Assembly (NCBI GenBank): GCA_900545445.1
Contig: UQZH01000063.1
Coordinates: forward strand, 1 to 10,035
Reading direction: 5' to 3'
Source: an uncultured Collinsella sp.
GTDB lineage: Bacteria; Actinomycetota; Coriobacteriia; Coriobacteriales; Coriobacteriaceae
DNA: 10,035 nt
The position numbers and the translations under genes are program-made. Shown one piece after another: positions 1 through 6,890 of the stretch; the first letter of the stretch is position 1; every line of letters begins with the position of its first letter. The notes beneath the pieces were generated by a model that did no database searches, had not been told where the DNA came from, and saw only the letters and a program-made list of their open reading frames with translations.

Positions 1-606
<606 letters not shown>

Positions 607-681
607 AGCTTCTCATTCTTAGAACGAGTCCAAGGCACGCCGGTCTCCCCTCTCTTCTGGCGGCCTGAGCTCATCCCAGCA

Positions 682-701
682 GGGTGTCCCACAGGACGCC
701 C
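682..701 (+). other. Small hairpin between cysK and mnmA
   Basis: GGGTGTCC (682-689) and GGACGCCC (694-701) can form an 8-bp stem with one G-T wobble and a 4-base loop. No T-tract follows, so it is not a standard intrinsic terminator. It lies just upstream of a TACAAT box and could be part of the cysK 3' end or a protein-binding dyad for the mnmA promoter. The structure is visible; its role is a guess. Confidence 0.35.
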
Positions 702-706
702 GAACT

Positions 707-715
707 TGCTACAAT
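707..715 (+). promoter_or_regulatory. Candidate extended -10 promoter for mnmA
   Basis: TGCTACAAT matches the extended -10 form (TG-N-TATAAT) with one mismatch in the hexamer. No good -35 box is visible 16-18 bases upstream, as is common for extended -10 promoters. The predicted start of transcription, near 722, falls at the foot of the hairpin-plus-T-tract at 720-757. Confidence 0.4.
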
Positions 716-719
716 GTCT

Positions 720-757
720 GCGGCGCGGAACCAGCCTCCCGCGCCGCTTTTCTTTTT
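720..757 (+). terminator. Intrinsic terminator between cysK and mnmA, possibly an mnmA attenuator
   Basis: A perfect 9-bp GC stem (720-728 with 739-747, starting GCGGCGCGG) with a 10-base loop is followed by TTTTCTTTTTT, the classic intrinsic terminator form on the plus strand. It would stop cysK transcription. Because only about 30 bases remain before the mnmA start, there is little room for a promoter downstream of it. mnmA may therefore depend on readthrough or on the TACAAT box just upstream, which would make this a leader attenuator. Confidence 0.75.
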
Positions 758-787
758 TGGCCACATGCCACCAAGGAGAACCTCCCC

Positions 788-1888
788 ATGCACAATAAGC
801 GCGTGCTCGTCGCCATGAGCGGCGGCGTCGATTCCAGCGTGACCGCGTATCTGCTCAAAAGTCAGGGTTACGAATGTATCGGTGCCACCATGCGCCTCAC
901 CTGCCCCGCGCCCGATCCCATCACGGGCATGAGCAAGGTCGACCGCGACATCGCCGATGCAAAGGCCATCGCCGAGCGCCTGGGGATACCCCACCATGTG
1001 CTCGACCTGCAGCAGACCTTCGACCGCAACGTGATCGAACGCTTTGTGAACGCCTACCAGGAAGGGCTGACGCCCAACCCGTGCATCATCTGCAACCGCC
1101 ACATTAAGTTTGGCGCGCTGCTCGATGCGGCGCTGGACATGGGCTGCGACTTCATCGCCACAGGCCACTATGCCAAAACGAGCCAGGCGCCCGACGGCAC
1201 CTGGCAGCTGCATCGCGGCGAGGACCCCAAAAAGGACCAGAGTTACTTTTTGTATTCGCTCACGCAGGAGCGGCTGTCGCGCACAATCTTTCCGCTGGCG
1301 GGCCTGGACAAGGAGCGCGACGTGCGCCGCATTGCCGCCGAACAGGGCTTTGCCAACGCCAAGAAGGCCGAAAGCGAGGACATCTGCTTTATCGCGGACG
1401 GCGACTACGCGGGCTATATCGAGCGCCGCTGCGGACATCCCGCTGCGCCGGGCGACATTGTGTGGCGCGACGGCAGCGTGGTCGGACGTCACAACGGCGC
1501 GCTGCGCTATACCATCGGCCAGCGCAAAGGCCTGGGCGTCGCGATGGCGCATCCCGTGTACGTAACGGGCGTCGACGCCGCCAGCAACATTGTGCATCTG
1601 GGCGAAGCCGAGGACCTGGCGGCCACAGCGCTCACGGCCAACGACTGGATCTGGAGCGCCCCTGCCGATCACATGGAGGCAGAGCTCGATGCCGGCGGCA
1701 TTCGCGTGGGCGCCAAATACCGCTACCGTCAAAAGGACCAGGCGGCGACCCTTACACGTGGCGCCGACGGACAAATGCTGCTGACCTTTGACGAGCCGCA
1801 GCGAGCCATCGCCCCCGGCCAGGCCGTTGTAGTCTATCGCGGCGACATCGTCCTGGGCGGCGGCACGGTGACCGGCGCCATCAGGTAG
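788..1888 (+). CDS. mnmA: tRNA-specific 2-thiouridylase MnmA
   Basis: MnmA uses ATP to activate C2 of the wobble uridine in tRNA for Lys, Glu and Gln and inserts sulfur delivered as a persulfide, giving 2-thiouridine. The 366-residue product is of normal full length. It shows the PP-loop SGGVDSS (residues 11-17), the TPNPC-x2-CN segment with Cys99 and Cys102, KDQSYF (149-154), the second redox cysteine in SEDICF (Cys200), and YTIGQRKGLGV (241-251) leading into the C-terminal beta-barrel domains. By family knowledge Cys102 is the persulfide-accepting residue and Cys200 its partner. Cys99 stands where E. coli MnmA has an aspartate. The ATG is supported by AAGGAG at 773-778, nine bases upstream. 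The stop lies 8 bp from the stop of the convergent kinase gene. A terminator-like hairpin at 720-757 sits in or before its leader. Confidence 0.97.
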   Translation: MHNKRVLVAMSGGVDSSVTAYLLKSQGYECIGATMRLTCPAPDPITGMSKVDRDIADAKAIAERLGIPHHVLDLQQTFDRNVIERFVNAYQEGLTPNPCIICNRHIKFGALLDAALDMGCDFIATGHYAKTSQAPDGTWQLHRGEDPKKDQSYFLYSLTQERLSRTIFPLAGLDKERDVRRIAAEQGFANAKKAESEDICFIADGDYAGYIERRCGHPAAPGDIVWRDGSVVGRHNGALRYTIGQRKGLGVAMAHPVYVTGVDAASNIVHLGEAEDLAATALTANDWIWSAPADHMEAELDAGGIRVGAKYRYRQKDQAATLTRGADGQMLLTFDEPQRAIAPGQAVVVYRGDIVLGGGTVTGAIR

Positions 1889-1896
1889 CCGCGGGA

Positions 1897-3270
1897 TTAT
1901 CGCTGCACGTGTCGAAGTACCTCAACAGCGGCACCAACCTCGATTACGCGACGCTCGAGGCCGCGGCGAATGGACTCGAGCCGGCCCTCCGCCGTGGCCC
2001 ATTTGCTCTGCGAAAGAATCTCGATCACTTCATCAACAAATCCGTCGAGTCGTGATGAGTCGAACCAATCGAGCGAGTCCGCAAGCGCCAGCTGGACGGA
2101 AGGGTCGGGCCCAAACGGCTTAGCGGAAAACCCAAACTCCCCAGCTGCGAGCACGGCAGTTGGTACGTTGCACCACAGGCAGTTGCCGCTATCGAACAGC
2201 GGCGCAGGCCTTATCTCCAGGGTGTCGACATTACGGATGATGCCGAAGTTTCGCCAATGGCGGTCGCTGTTGGCCAAAAGGGCATCGCAGACAATCATCT
2301 GCGACATAGACCTTCTCACAGCAGCCTCGTCTGCTCCATGCTTACCAAGAAAGCGGCAGTACCGGTCGTACGTCGAGCTTCCCCGCTGGCCGCCAAGGGC
2401 GCTCTTAACGTAAACAGCCGGAACATATTCCTCGCGGCCGTCAAGAAAATCCGCGCACAGGCACACGGGGCCATCGAACATCCGCTCAACCGTGTAAGGA
2501 ACAAACTCGCCCTCCGACAGCAAGCGACGATGTAGAGCCGTTGCAACCGCCTCGTTAAAGGGCCGTTGGTCGTCCATGCCGCACCCCTTGACCAGAACGC
2601 GAACACCGTCGCGAATCATCCACGATTTAGGAAGCTCGCCCTCGGATGTGTTGTCGGGATTTTTAAGACCGATGCCCTCCAGCCAACCCGAACGCTCTTC
2701 GGGCGCCGATCGCTCAAATTCGTTCTCAAAGTAATTGATGTTTTGCCATTCGAGTTCGGCGCATTCTGCCGGCCGCAGCCAATAGCAATCCGAAAGCGAG
2801 AGGCCCAGGCACTGAACCGGAACCTCGATGCCACTGACAATTCCCAGTTCACGATAGCGCGAGACGAGCCCGGGGCGGACGTCAGGCACCGACCGATGGC
2901 TCCACCACACGTTGAGTTCCCGTTTATTCACCGTAGGAGAAGAGCTCGAGCACGTGCCAAACGGCATCCTCTGCGCATCGAGGATCTCGGCGATTTCGAA
3001 GGGAAACTCACGCGTCGGATCAAATGAGACATGCGCGACCTCATGGTCGGCGGACATCAGCGTAAACTTGCGCCCCACATCGGCCGCGGGACGGCGTCCA
3101 CGTTTGCGGACCTTTTGATAGGCGATCGCAGAATTGTACTCGACCATCTTCCGGCCGCCCACAATATCGCACGCAAGCGTCCCCGATGCGGCAAGTTGAG
3201 ATATGCGGGCTTTCGTAACGCCCAGCAGGCGGGCAGCATCACCCATAGACAAGTACTCAGACGTATCCAT
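1897..3270 (-). CDS. Helix-turn-helix domain fused to a HipA-like serine/threonine kinase
   Basis: The 457-residue product joins two parts. Residues about 6-50 (LSMGDAARLLGVTKARISQLAASG, then GGRKMVEY) look like an excisionase/MerR-type helix-turn-helix with a wing. The rest resembles HipA-family kinases: an N-subdomain (about 65-110), the segment GLSLSDCYWLRP, the TS-x-GELPKSW loop matching the HipA phosphorylatable P-loop, a beta-strand lysine in RVLVKGC, and FNEAVA as the likely helix-C glutamate. The catalytic motif is NSDRHWRNFG, with Asp336 and Asn341, and the metal-binding Asp360 is in LFDSGN; the spacing fits HipA Asp309, Asn314 and Asp332. HipA kinases phosphorylate translation factors or aminoacyl-tRNA synthetases; the substrate here is unknown. 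The ATG at 3270 is preferred because GAGGTG lies 9 bases upstream; GTG at 3282 or ATG at 3279 would overlap that site. No separate HipB or HipS gene is adjacent. Its 3' end nearly abuts mnmA, with no terminator between. Confidence 0.85.
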   Translation of the reverse strand: MDTSEYLSMGDAARLLGVTKARISQLAASGTLACDIVGGRKMVEYNSAIAYQKVRKRGRRPAADVGRKFTLMSADHEVAHVSFDPTREFPFEIAEILDAQRMPFGTCSSSSPTVNKRELNVWWSHRSVPDVRPGLVSRYRELGIVSGIEVPVQCLGLSLSDCYWLRPAECAELEWQNINYFENEFERSAPEERSGWLEGIGLKNPDNTSEGELPKSWMIRDGVRVLVKGCGMDDQRPFNEAVATALHRRLLSEGEFVPYTVERMFDGPVCLCADFLDGREEYVPAVYVKSALGGQRGSSTYDRYCRFLGKHGADEAAVRRSMSQMIVCDALLANSDRHWRNFGIIRNVDTLEIRPAPLFDSGNCLWCNVPTAVLAAGEFGFSAKPFGPDPSVQLALADSLDWFDSSRLDGFVDEVIEILSQSKWATAEGRLESIRRGLERRVIEVGAAVEVLRHVQR

Positions 3271-3296
3271 ACACCGCATCACCTCGTTAAGTAATT

Positions 3297-3339
3297 TAAA
3301 CGTTTAGTTAATAGATTACATACATCATAATACTAAACG
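3297..3339 (-). promoter_or_regulatory. Promoter/operator region of the HipA-like kinase gene
   Basis: This AT-rich stretch upstream of the minus-strand kinase gene holds a perfect 8-bp inverted repeat, CGTTTAGT (3301-3308) and ACTAAACG (3332-3339), with centres 31 bp apart (about three helical turns). The left copy is also part of the 10-bp palindrome TAAACGTTTA (3297-3306). TAAACG half-sites thus occur three times. The AT-rich spacer is a likely place for the -10 region, although no textbook -35/-10 pair stands out. The arrangement suits a dimeric repressor, and the kinase's own helix-turn-helix is the obvious candidate (inference). Confidence 0.5.
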
Positions 3340-3349
3340 ACCCAAAGCG

Positions 3350-3375
3350 AAAAAAGGCCCGAGAAATCGGGCCTT
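3350..3375 (-). terminator. Intrinsic terminator of the M42 peptidase gene
   Basis: Read on the minus strand, a 9-bp stem AAGGCCCGA / TCGGGCCTT (3375-3367 with 3362-3354) closes a TTTC loop and runs into six T residues (3355-3350). It begins about 30 bases after the peptidase stop codon and just before the kinase promoter region, so the two minus-strand genes are separate transcription units. Confidence 0.88.
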
Positions 3376-3408
3376 AGCGATTGGTCAGCCGAGTCGCAAG
3401 CTACTCCC

Positions 3409-4437
3409 CTAGCGCTGAACGTAGGCGCGAACCAGCTCAAAGGTGTTGCGCACGCCGTCGATGTGGCTGCGCTCGTAGTTGTGACTCGCGTACACGCCGG
3501 GGCCGATCAGACCATGGCGAATGTCGTAGCCGGCCGAAAGCGTGGCCTCGACATCGGAGCCATAGTGCGGGTACACATCGATGGCGTAATCGAGCTCCAG
3601 CTCGCGCGCGATGTTGGACAGCGTGGTTACCAGGTCGTAGTTGTACGGACCGCCCGAATCCTTGGCGCAAATCGAAACCATGCGCTCGGTGCAGCCCAGA
3701 TCGTCGCCCACGCAGCCCATGTCCACGCTGATCATCTCGCGCGTGTCGGCCGGCACAAAGGCCCCGCCGTGGCCGACCTCCTCGTACACCGTAAAGAGCA
3801 GCGATACCTTGCGCGAAAGCATCACCTCGCCGCCAGCAACGGCGCGGGCCAAACCCAACAGAATCGACGCGGACAGTTTGTCGTCAAGGAAACGGCTCTT
3901 GATGTAGCCGCTCTCCGTCACCGTGGTGCGCGGGTCCATAGCGATGATGTCACCGGTCTGAATACCCAGCTCGAGCACATCGTCCTTGCTGTCAACGTTC
4001 TCGTCGAGCAGGATTTCCATGTTCTTCTCGATGGTCTTGACCGGCTCATCGGCCACATGCGCCGAAGGCTCGGTATTGAGGACCACACCCGTGTAGACAT
4101 TGCCATCGCGCGTATAAACGGTGCAGTTCTCGCCATCGGCCGTAGACCACTGATGCCCGCCGAGGGTCGTGGGGCGCAGACGACCATTGTCCTTAATGGA
4201 ACGCACCATGGCGCCCAGGGTGTCGACATGGCTCGCCAACACAAGCGGCTCACCCTCGCCACCAAGCTCAACGAGCACGTTGCCCTTATTAGAACGTTCA
4301 GGCCCAAACCCCATATCGCGCAGGGTCTCCATCAGATAATCAGTCGCCGCACGGGTATAGCCCGTAGGCGAAGCAATCGAGGTAAGCGTCTTCAACTGGT
4401 CAGTAATATAGGAGAGCGTAGAATCCATCTTGGACAC
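3409..4437 (-). CDS. M42-family metallo-aminopeptidase
   Basis: M42 peptidases are cytosolic dinuclear metal enzymes that form large tetrahedral assemblies and trim N-terminal residues from peptides. The 342-residue product is of usual length. Candidate metal ligands are visible in family order: His70 (SHVDTLG), Asp185 (LDDKLS), Glu219/Glu220 (YEEVG, catalytic base and ligand), Asp239 (SVDMG) and His319 (ASHNYE). The text between His70 and Asp185 fits the inserted dimerisation/PDZ-like domain. HVDTLG replaces the commoner HMDEIG, suggesting a divergent subfamily. The GTG at 4437 is chosen because AAAGGG (4451-4446) lies eight bases upstream; the ATG at 4428 is 17 bases away, and the frame stays open to 4494 without support. 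Specificity (glutamyl, leucyl or other) cannot be read from sequence. It is transcribed alone and ends at the terminator at 3350-3375. Confidence 0.9.
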   Translation of the reverse strand: MSKMDSTLSYITDQLKTLTSIASPTGYTRAATDYLMETLRDMGFGPERSNKGNVLVELGGEGEPLVLASHVDTLGAMVRSIKDNGRLRPTTLGGHQWSTADGENCTVYTRDGNVYTGVVLNTEPSAHVADEPVKTIEKNMEILLDENVDSKDDVLELGIQTGDIIAMDPRTTVTESGYIKSRFLDDKLSASILLGLARAVAGGEVMLSRKVSLLFTVYEEVGHGGAFVPADTREMISVDMGCVGDDLGCTERMVSICAKDSGGPYNYDLVTTLSNIARELELDYAIDVYPHYGSDVEATLSAGYDIRHGLIGPGVYASHNYERSHIDGVRNTFELVRAYVQR

Positions 4438-4556
4438 CAAAGTCACCCTTTCATATCGAATTAAACCCACAGCAACGATACCACCGCGAGCCATCTTTTT
4501 ACCTAGCGAGATGACCCATCGAGCTCCCCAGAACTGCGCCCGCCACGATAACGAGC

Positions 4557-4686
4557 CGGCGGGCCCCTGCCCGTTAGCCCTAGAATCTTTCCGCAGGACA
4601 GAAGGAGGCCCCGCCGCACGTAGTGCGCAGCGGGGCCTCCGACATGTCCGAGGACGATCGTGGGGCTAACGGGCAGGGGCCCGCCG
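4557..4686. repeat. 130-bp nested palindrome downstream of fucO
   Basis: Perfect 24-bp inverted arms (4557-4580 and 4663-4686, outer end CGGCGGGCCCC) enclose a second palindrome: an 11-bp stem beginning GGAGGCCCC (4604-4614 with 4630-4640) carrying a 5-bp CGCAC/GTGCG stem with a GTA loop. GGACA/TGTCC (4596-4600 with 4645-4649) adds a further stem, so nearly the whole element can fold into one rod or cruciform. It starts 7 bases after the fucO stop and no T-tract follows on either strand. It may block transcription, act as an extragenic palindromic or MITE-like element, or protect RNA 3' ends. No transposase and no clear target duplication were seen. Confidence 0.8.
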
Positions 4687-4693
4687 AACCAAG

Positions 4694-5860
4694 TTAGGCA
4701 GCCGGGCAGATCTTCTTGAAGAGCTCGATGACGTCGTCGAGCGTCGCCTCGCGCGGGTTACCCGGGAAGCAAGCGTCGGCCATGGCGTCCTTGGCCAGGA
4801 CCTCGATCTCGTCAGCCTTCATGGCCTCGCAGACGTGCGGGATGTTCACGTCGGCGGAAAGCTGCTTGACGGCGGCGATAGCAGCGTCGGCAGCCTCGTC
4901 GGTGCTCATGCCCGTGGTGTCAACGCCCATGGCGACGGCGACCTTGGCCAGACGCTCGGCGCAAACCGGCTTGTTGAACTCCATGGCGATCGGCAGCAGC
5001 ATGGCGCAAGCGACGCCGTGCGGGGTGTCGTAGTGAGCGGACAGGGTGTGAGCCATGGCGTGATCGATGCCCAGGCCGACGTTAGAGAAGCCCATGCCGG
5101 CGACATACTGGCCAAGAGCCATACCCTCGCGGCCGGAGCCGGGCTGACCGGACTTGGCCTCGGCGACGGAGTCGCGCAGGTTCTCGCTAATCAGCTTGAT
5201 AGCCTCAAAGTGGAACATGTCGGAGAGCTCCCAAGCGCCCTTGGTGGTGTAGCCCTCGATGGCGTGGGTCAGAGCGTCCATGCCGGTGGAAGCGGTCAAG
5301 CCGGCGGGCATGGAGGCCATCATGTCGGGGTCGACGACGGCGACCTCGGGGGCGTCGTTGGTGTCGACGCACACGAACTTGCGGACCTTCTCGGGGTCGG
5401 TGATGACGTAGTTGATGGTCACCTCAGCAGCGGTACCGGCGGTCGTCGGCACAGCGATGGTGAACACGGCGTGGTTCTTAGTCGGAGCAACGCCCTCGAG
5501 GCTGCGGACATCGGCGAACTCGGGGTTGTTGATGATGATGCCGATAGCCTTGGCGGTGTCCATGGAGGAGCCACCACCGATGGTCACGATAGCGTCAGCC
5601 TCGGCGGCCTTGAAGGCCTCGACGCCGTCCTTGACGTTTTGGATGGTGGGGTTGGGCTTAATCTCGGAGTAGAGGCTCCAAGCGATGCCGGCGGCGTCGA
5701 GCTCGTCGGTCACCTTAGCGGTAACGCCAAACTTGACCAGATCGGGGTCGGAGCAGACGAAGATCTTCTTGTAGCCACGACGCTGGAGCTCGCCGGGGAT
5801 CTCCTTGATGGCGCCGGAACCATGATAAGAAATGGTGTTGAGAACGAAACGATTAGCCAT
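4694..5860 (-). CDS. fucO: Lactaldehyde reductase / 1,2-propanediol oxidoreductase (iron-dependent alcohol dehydrogenase)
   Basis: FucO reduces L-lactaldehyde to L-1,2-propanediol with NADH, disposing of reducing power during anaerobic fucose or rhamnose breakdown, and can act on related aldehydes. The 388 residues align along almost the whole length with my recollection of E. coli FucO, including identical stretches such as NNPEFADVRSLEG, TTAGTAAEVTINYVITD, GQYVAGMGFSNVGLG and GNPREATL. The NAD-binding GGGS is at 95-98. Iron ligands are Asp195, His199, His267 and His281 (DALTH, DHAMAH, TPHG). A small insertion around 236-244 is the main length difference. The ATG has GGGAGG six bases upstream. 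No fucose or rhamnose genes adjoin it, so it may serve several pathways. The upstream region has operator-like repeats, and a large palindrome follows the stop. Confidence 0.93.
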   Translation of the reverse strand: MANRFVLNTISYHGSGAIKEIPGELQRRGYKKIFVCSDPDLVKFGVTAKVTDELDAAGIAWSLYSEIKPNPTIQNVKDGVEAFKAAEADAIVTIGGGSSMDTAKAIGIIINNPEFADVRSLEGVAPTKNHAVFTIAVPTTAGTAAEVTINYVITDPEKVRKFVCVDTNDAPEVAVVDPDMMASMPAGLTASTGMDALTHAIEGYTTKGAWELSDMFHFEAIKLISENLRDSVAEAKSGQPGSGREGMALGQYVAGMGFSNVGLGIDHAMAHTLSAHYDTPHGVACAMLLPIAMEFNKPVCAERLAKVAVAMGVDTTGMSTDEAADAAIAAVKQLSADVNIPHVCEAMKADEIEVLAKDAMADACFPGNPREATLDDVIELFKKICPAA

Positions 5861-5993
5861 TGATAGCCTCCCATCGTGTGCGGGGCACCCATTACGCCCC
5901 GCGCTATAAGTCCCATCCTAACGCTTTTGAAACAGAAAACGCGTGAGAACGTCAAAAGTGTTAAAGCGTTTCAACGTATTTACGGTGCCCCGC
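5861..5993 (-). promoter_or_regulatory. fucO promoter and operator-like repeats
   Basis: Reading toward fucO, a weak promoter TTCAAA-17-TATAGC (TATAGC at 5908-5903) is possible. Around its -35 lies AACGCTTT (5920-5927), repeated inverted as AAAGCGTT at 5963-5970. The latter sits inside TTAAAGCGTTTCAA (5961-5974), an imperfect palindrome centred on CG like LacI/GalR-family (cre-type) operators. CTTTTGA (5924-5930) and TCAAAAG (5952-5958) form another pair. GCGGGGCACC (5880-5889) recurs inverted at 5984-5993 and can also form a leader hairpin with GCCCCGC (5896-5902). The repeats are directly visible; control by a sugar-responsive LacI-type regulator is inference. Confidence 0.4.
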
Positions 5994-6270
5994 CTTTTCC
6001 CCCGACTGCAGTGAAGGACTAGATTAAAGGAGCAATCGCCCAAAGAATACGATCCACTCAGTCTGTAAATTGTTTCTGTTTTAGCAATATATGTTTGACA
6101 ATACGTTTATAAAAAGATAACTTTATACTCATAACATGCATGCAGCAAATAGCGTCATTCATTTTGTTAGAAATTGCCCATGAGGTTATTGCAGCTGCAT
6201 GTACTGCTTCGTACAGCGAAATTCTCCGCACGAAGCAGAAGGCGTTCCAATTCGATCGAGGCGATGACGC
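5994..6270 (+). promoter_or_regulatory. AT-rich upstream region with a TTGACA box and a leader hairpin
   Basis: This stretch holds no gene I can support. TTGACA (6095-6100) is a perfect -35; -10 candidates are weak (TAACTT at 6118 after 17 bases, or TATACT at 6124, which is too far). Transcription toward the gene at 6271 is therefore plausible, with a leader of roughly 130-140 bases. In that leader CTGCTTCGT (6204-6212) pairs perfectly with ACGAAGCAG (6230-6238), a 9-bp hairpin with a 17-base loop. An AAAGGAG at 6026-6032 has no start codon at useful distance. Confidence 0.4.
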
Positions 6271-6810
6271 GTGGTGGCTACTGGTCCTAAATCGAGCAAG
6301 ACGGCTACAAACGAATATCGAATCTCAATTGAAGGTAACCCTTATCCGCATACTCTGGCCCTCATCAACCCAGCGGGAGACAACCTCAACATCAAAAAAC
6401 ATGGGTTCACGGGTCCACTAGGACAGCTATTGAGTCTTAAATACACCGTTTATGACGATGCAAATGAAAAACTCTTCACTATCGTCGACGGCGGTTTTAG
6501 CAACATGCCCAGGGTTGCGCTCATCATCGAACACGAGGAAGTTGCGGTGTTCGATTATGGCCTAAACAGACTTGAGATGAAGTGCGTAACGAACATACCG
6601 AATTACACAATAAAAGGTAACTTCCTATTTGGAGATTACGATATATTCAGCCAACGGGAAGTGAAGCTATCTTCAGTTATCGTCCTTCAATGTGATAAAC
6701 AATCGTGCTTTAGCATACAGGTTTTGGATAAAGCCGAATTAGCCGCCGCAATTGGAATACCTACAGCCATTGCCCTTCTTAGGGCTCGGATTGAAGAGCA
6801 TCTCGAATAA
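6271..6810 (+). CDS. Hypothetical protein resembling LURP-one/YxjI (tubby C-terminal-like) family
   Basis: The 179-residue soluble protein has no signal peptide or clear membrane segment. From about residue 50 its pattern follows LURP-one/YxjI proteins: LSLKYTVYDDANEKLFTI, a strand pair ending EEVAVF, YTIKGNFLFGDYDIF (112-126, the most telling segment), then V-x-LSSVIV, FSIQVLD and a hydrophobic C-terminal helix (about 157-174), as expected for the central helix of the tubby-like barrel. Biochemical function in bacteria is unclear, so none is assigned. A stop at 6265-6267 in the same frame limits the start to GTG 6271 (GAGG 9 bases upstream) or GTG 6274. The DNA is much poorer in GC than its neighbours (20 of 60 in 6601-6660), which suggests later acquisition. 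It is divergent from fucO and convergent with the next gene. Family assignment is by eye. Confidence 0.72.
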   Translation: MVATGPKSSKTATNEYRISIEGNPYPHTLALINPAGDNLNIKKHGFTGPLGQLLSLKYTVYDDANEKLFTIVDGGFSNMPRVALIIEHEEVAVFDYGLNRLEMKCVTNIPNYTIKGNFLFGDYDIFSQREVKLSSVIVLQCDKQSCFSIQVLDKAELAAAIGIPTAIALLRARIEEHLE

Positions 6811-6815
6811 ATCGC

Positions 6816-6883
6816 AAAAAGCAGTTCGTAACAACATTCAGGAGCTAGATAGTTTTTTCTGGCTCCTGAATGTTGTTACGAAC
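6816..6883 (-). terminator. Long perfect inverted repeat, likely terminator of the DUF1275 gene
   Basis: The arms 6824-6845 and 6862-6883 are perfect 22-bp inverted copies (outer end GTTCGTAACAAC), and the stem can extend about four more pairs inward, leaving a small loop with a T-run. Read on the minus strand it begins 7 bases after the stop at 6891 and is followed after three bases by TTTTT (6820-6816), so it can terminate that gene. The plus-strand gene ends 13 bases before it, and the same hairpin may protect or end that transcript, though no T-tract follows on the plus side. The stem is unusually long for an intrinsic terminator. Confidence 0.7.
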
Positions 6884-6890
6884 ATGCACC

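Noticed and set aside
671..1774. Long minus-strand open frame (367 codons) opposite mnmA
   Set aside because: It lies antisense to a gene with all MnmA motifs, has no recognisable domain, and is the usual by-product of GC-rich codon bias.
3463..4464. Plus-strand open frame (333 codons) opposite the M42 peptidase
   Set aside because: It has no family features and no ribosome binding site, while the minus-strand gene carries the full metal-ligand set.
4557..4686. Insertion sequence or CRISPR-like array
   Set aside because: There are no direct repeats with spacers, no transposase frame and no clear target-site duplication; only inverted repeats are present.
4835..5863. Long plus-strand open frame (342 codons) opposite fucO
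   Set aside because: Its Gly/Val/Asp/His-rich low-complexity composition is typical of a shadow frame; fucO on the other strand is unambiguous.
6199..6267. Possible 22-codon leader peptide ending just before GTG 6271
   Set aside because: No Shine-Dalgarno sequence precedes its ATG and the peptide shows no run of regulatory codons.
6140..6421. 93-codon plus-strand open frame overlapping the start of the LURP-one-like gene
   Set aside because: It has no ribosome binding site before its ATG, no recognisable fold, and overlaps a better-supported gene in another frame; a broken older gene cannot be excluded.
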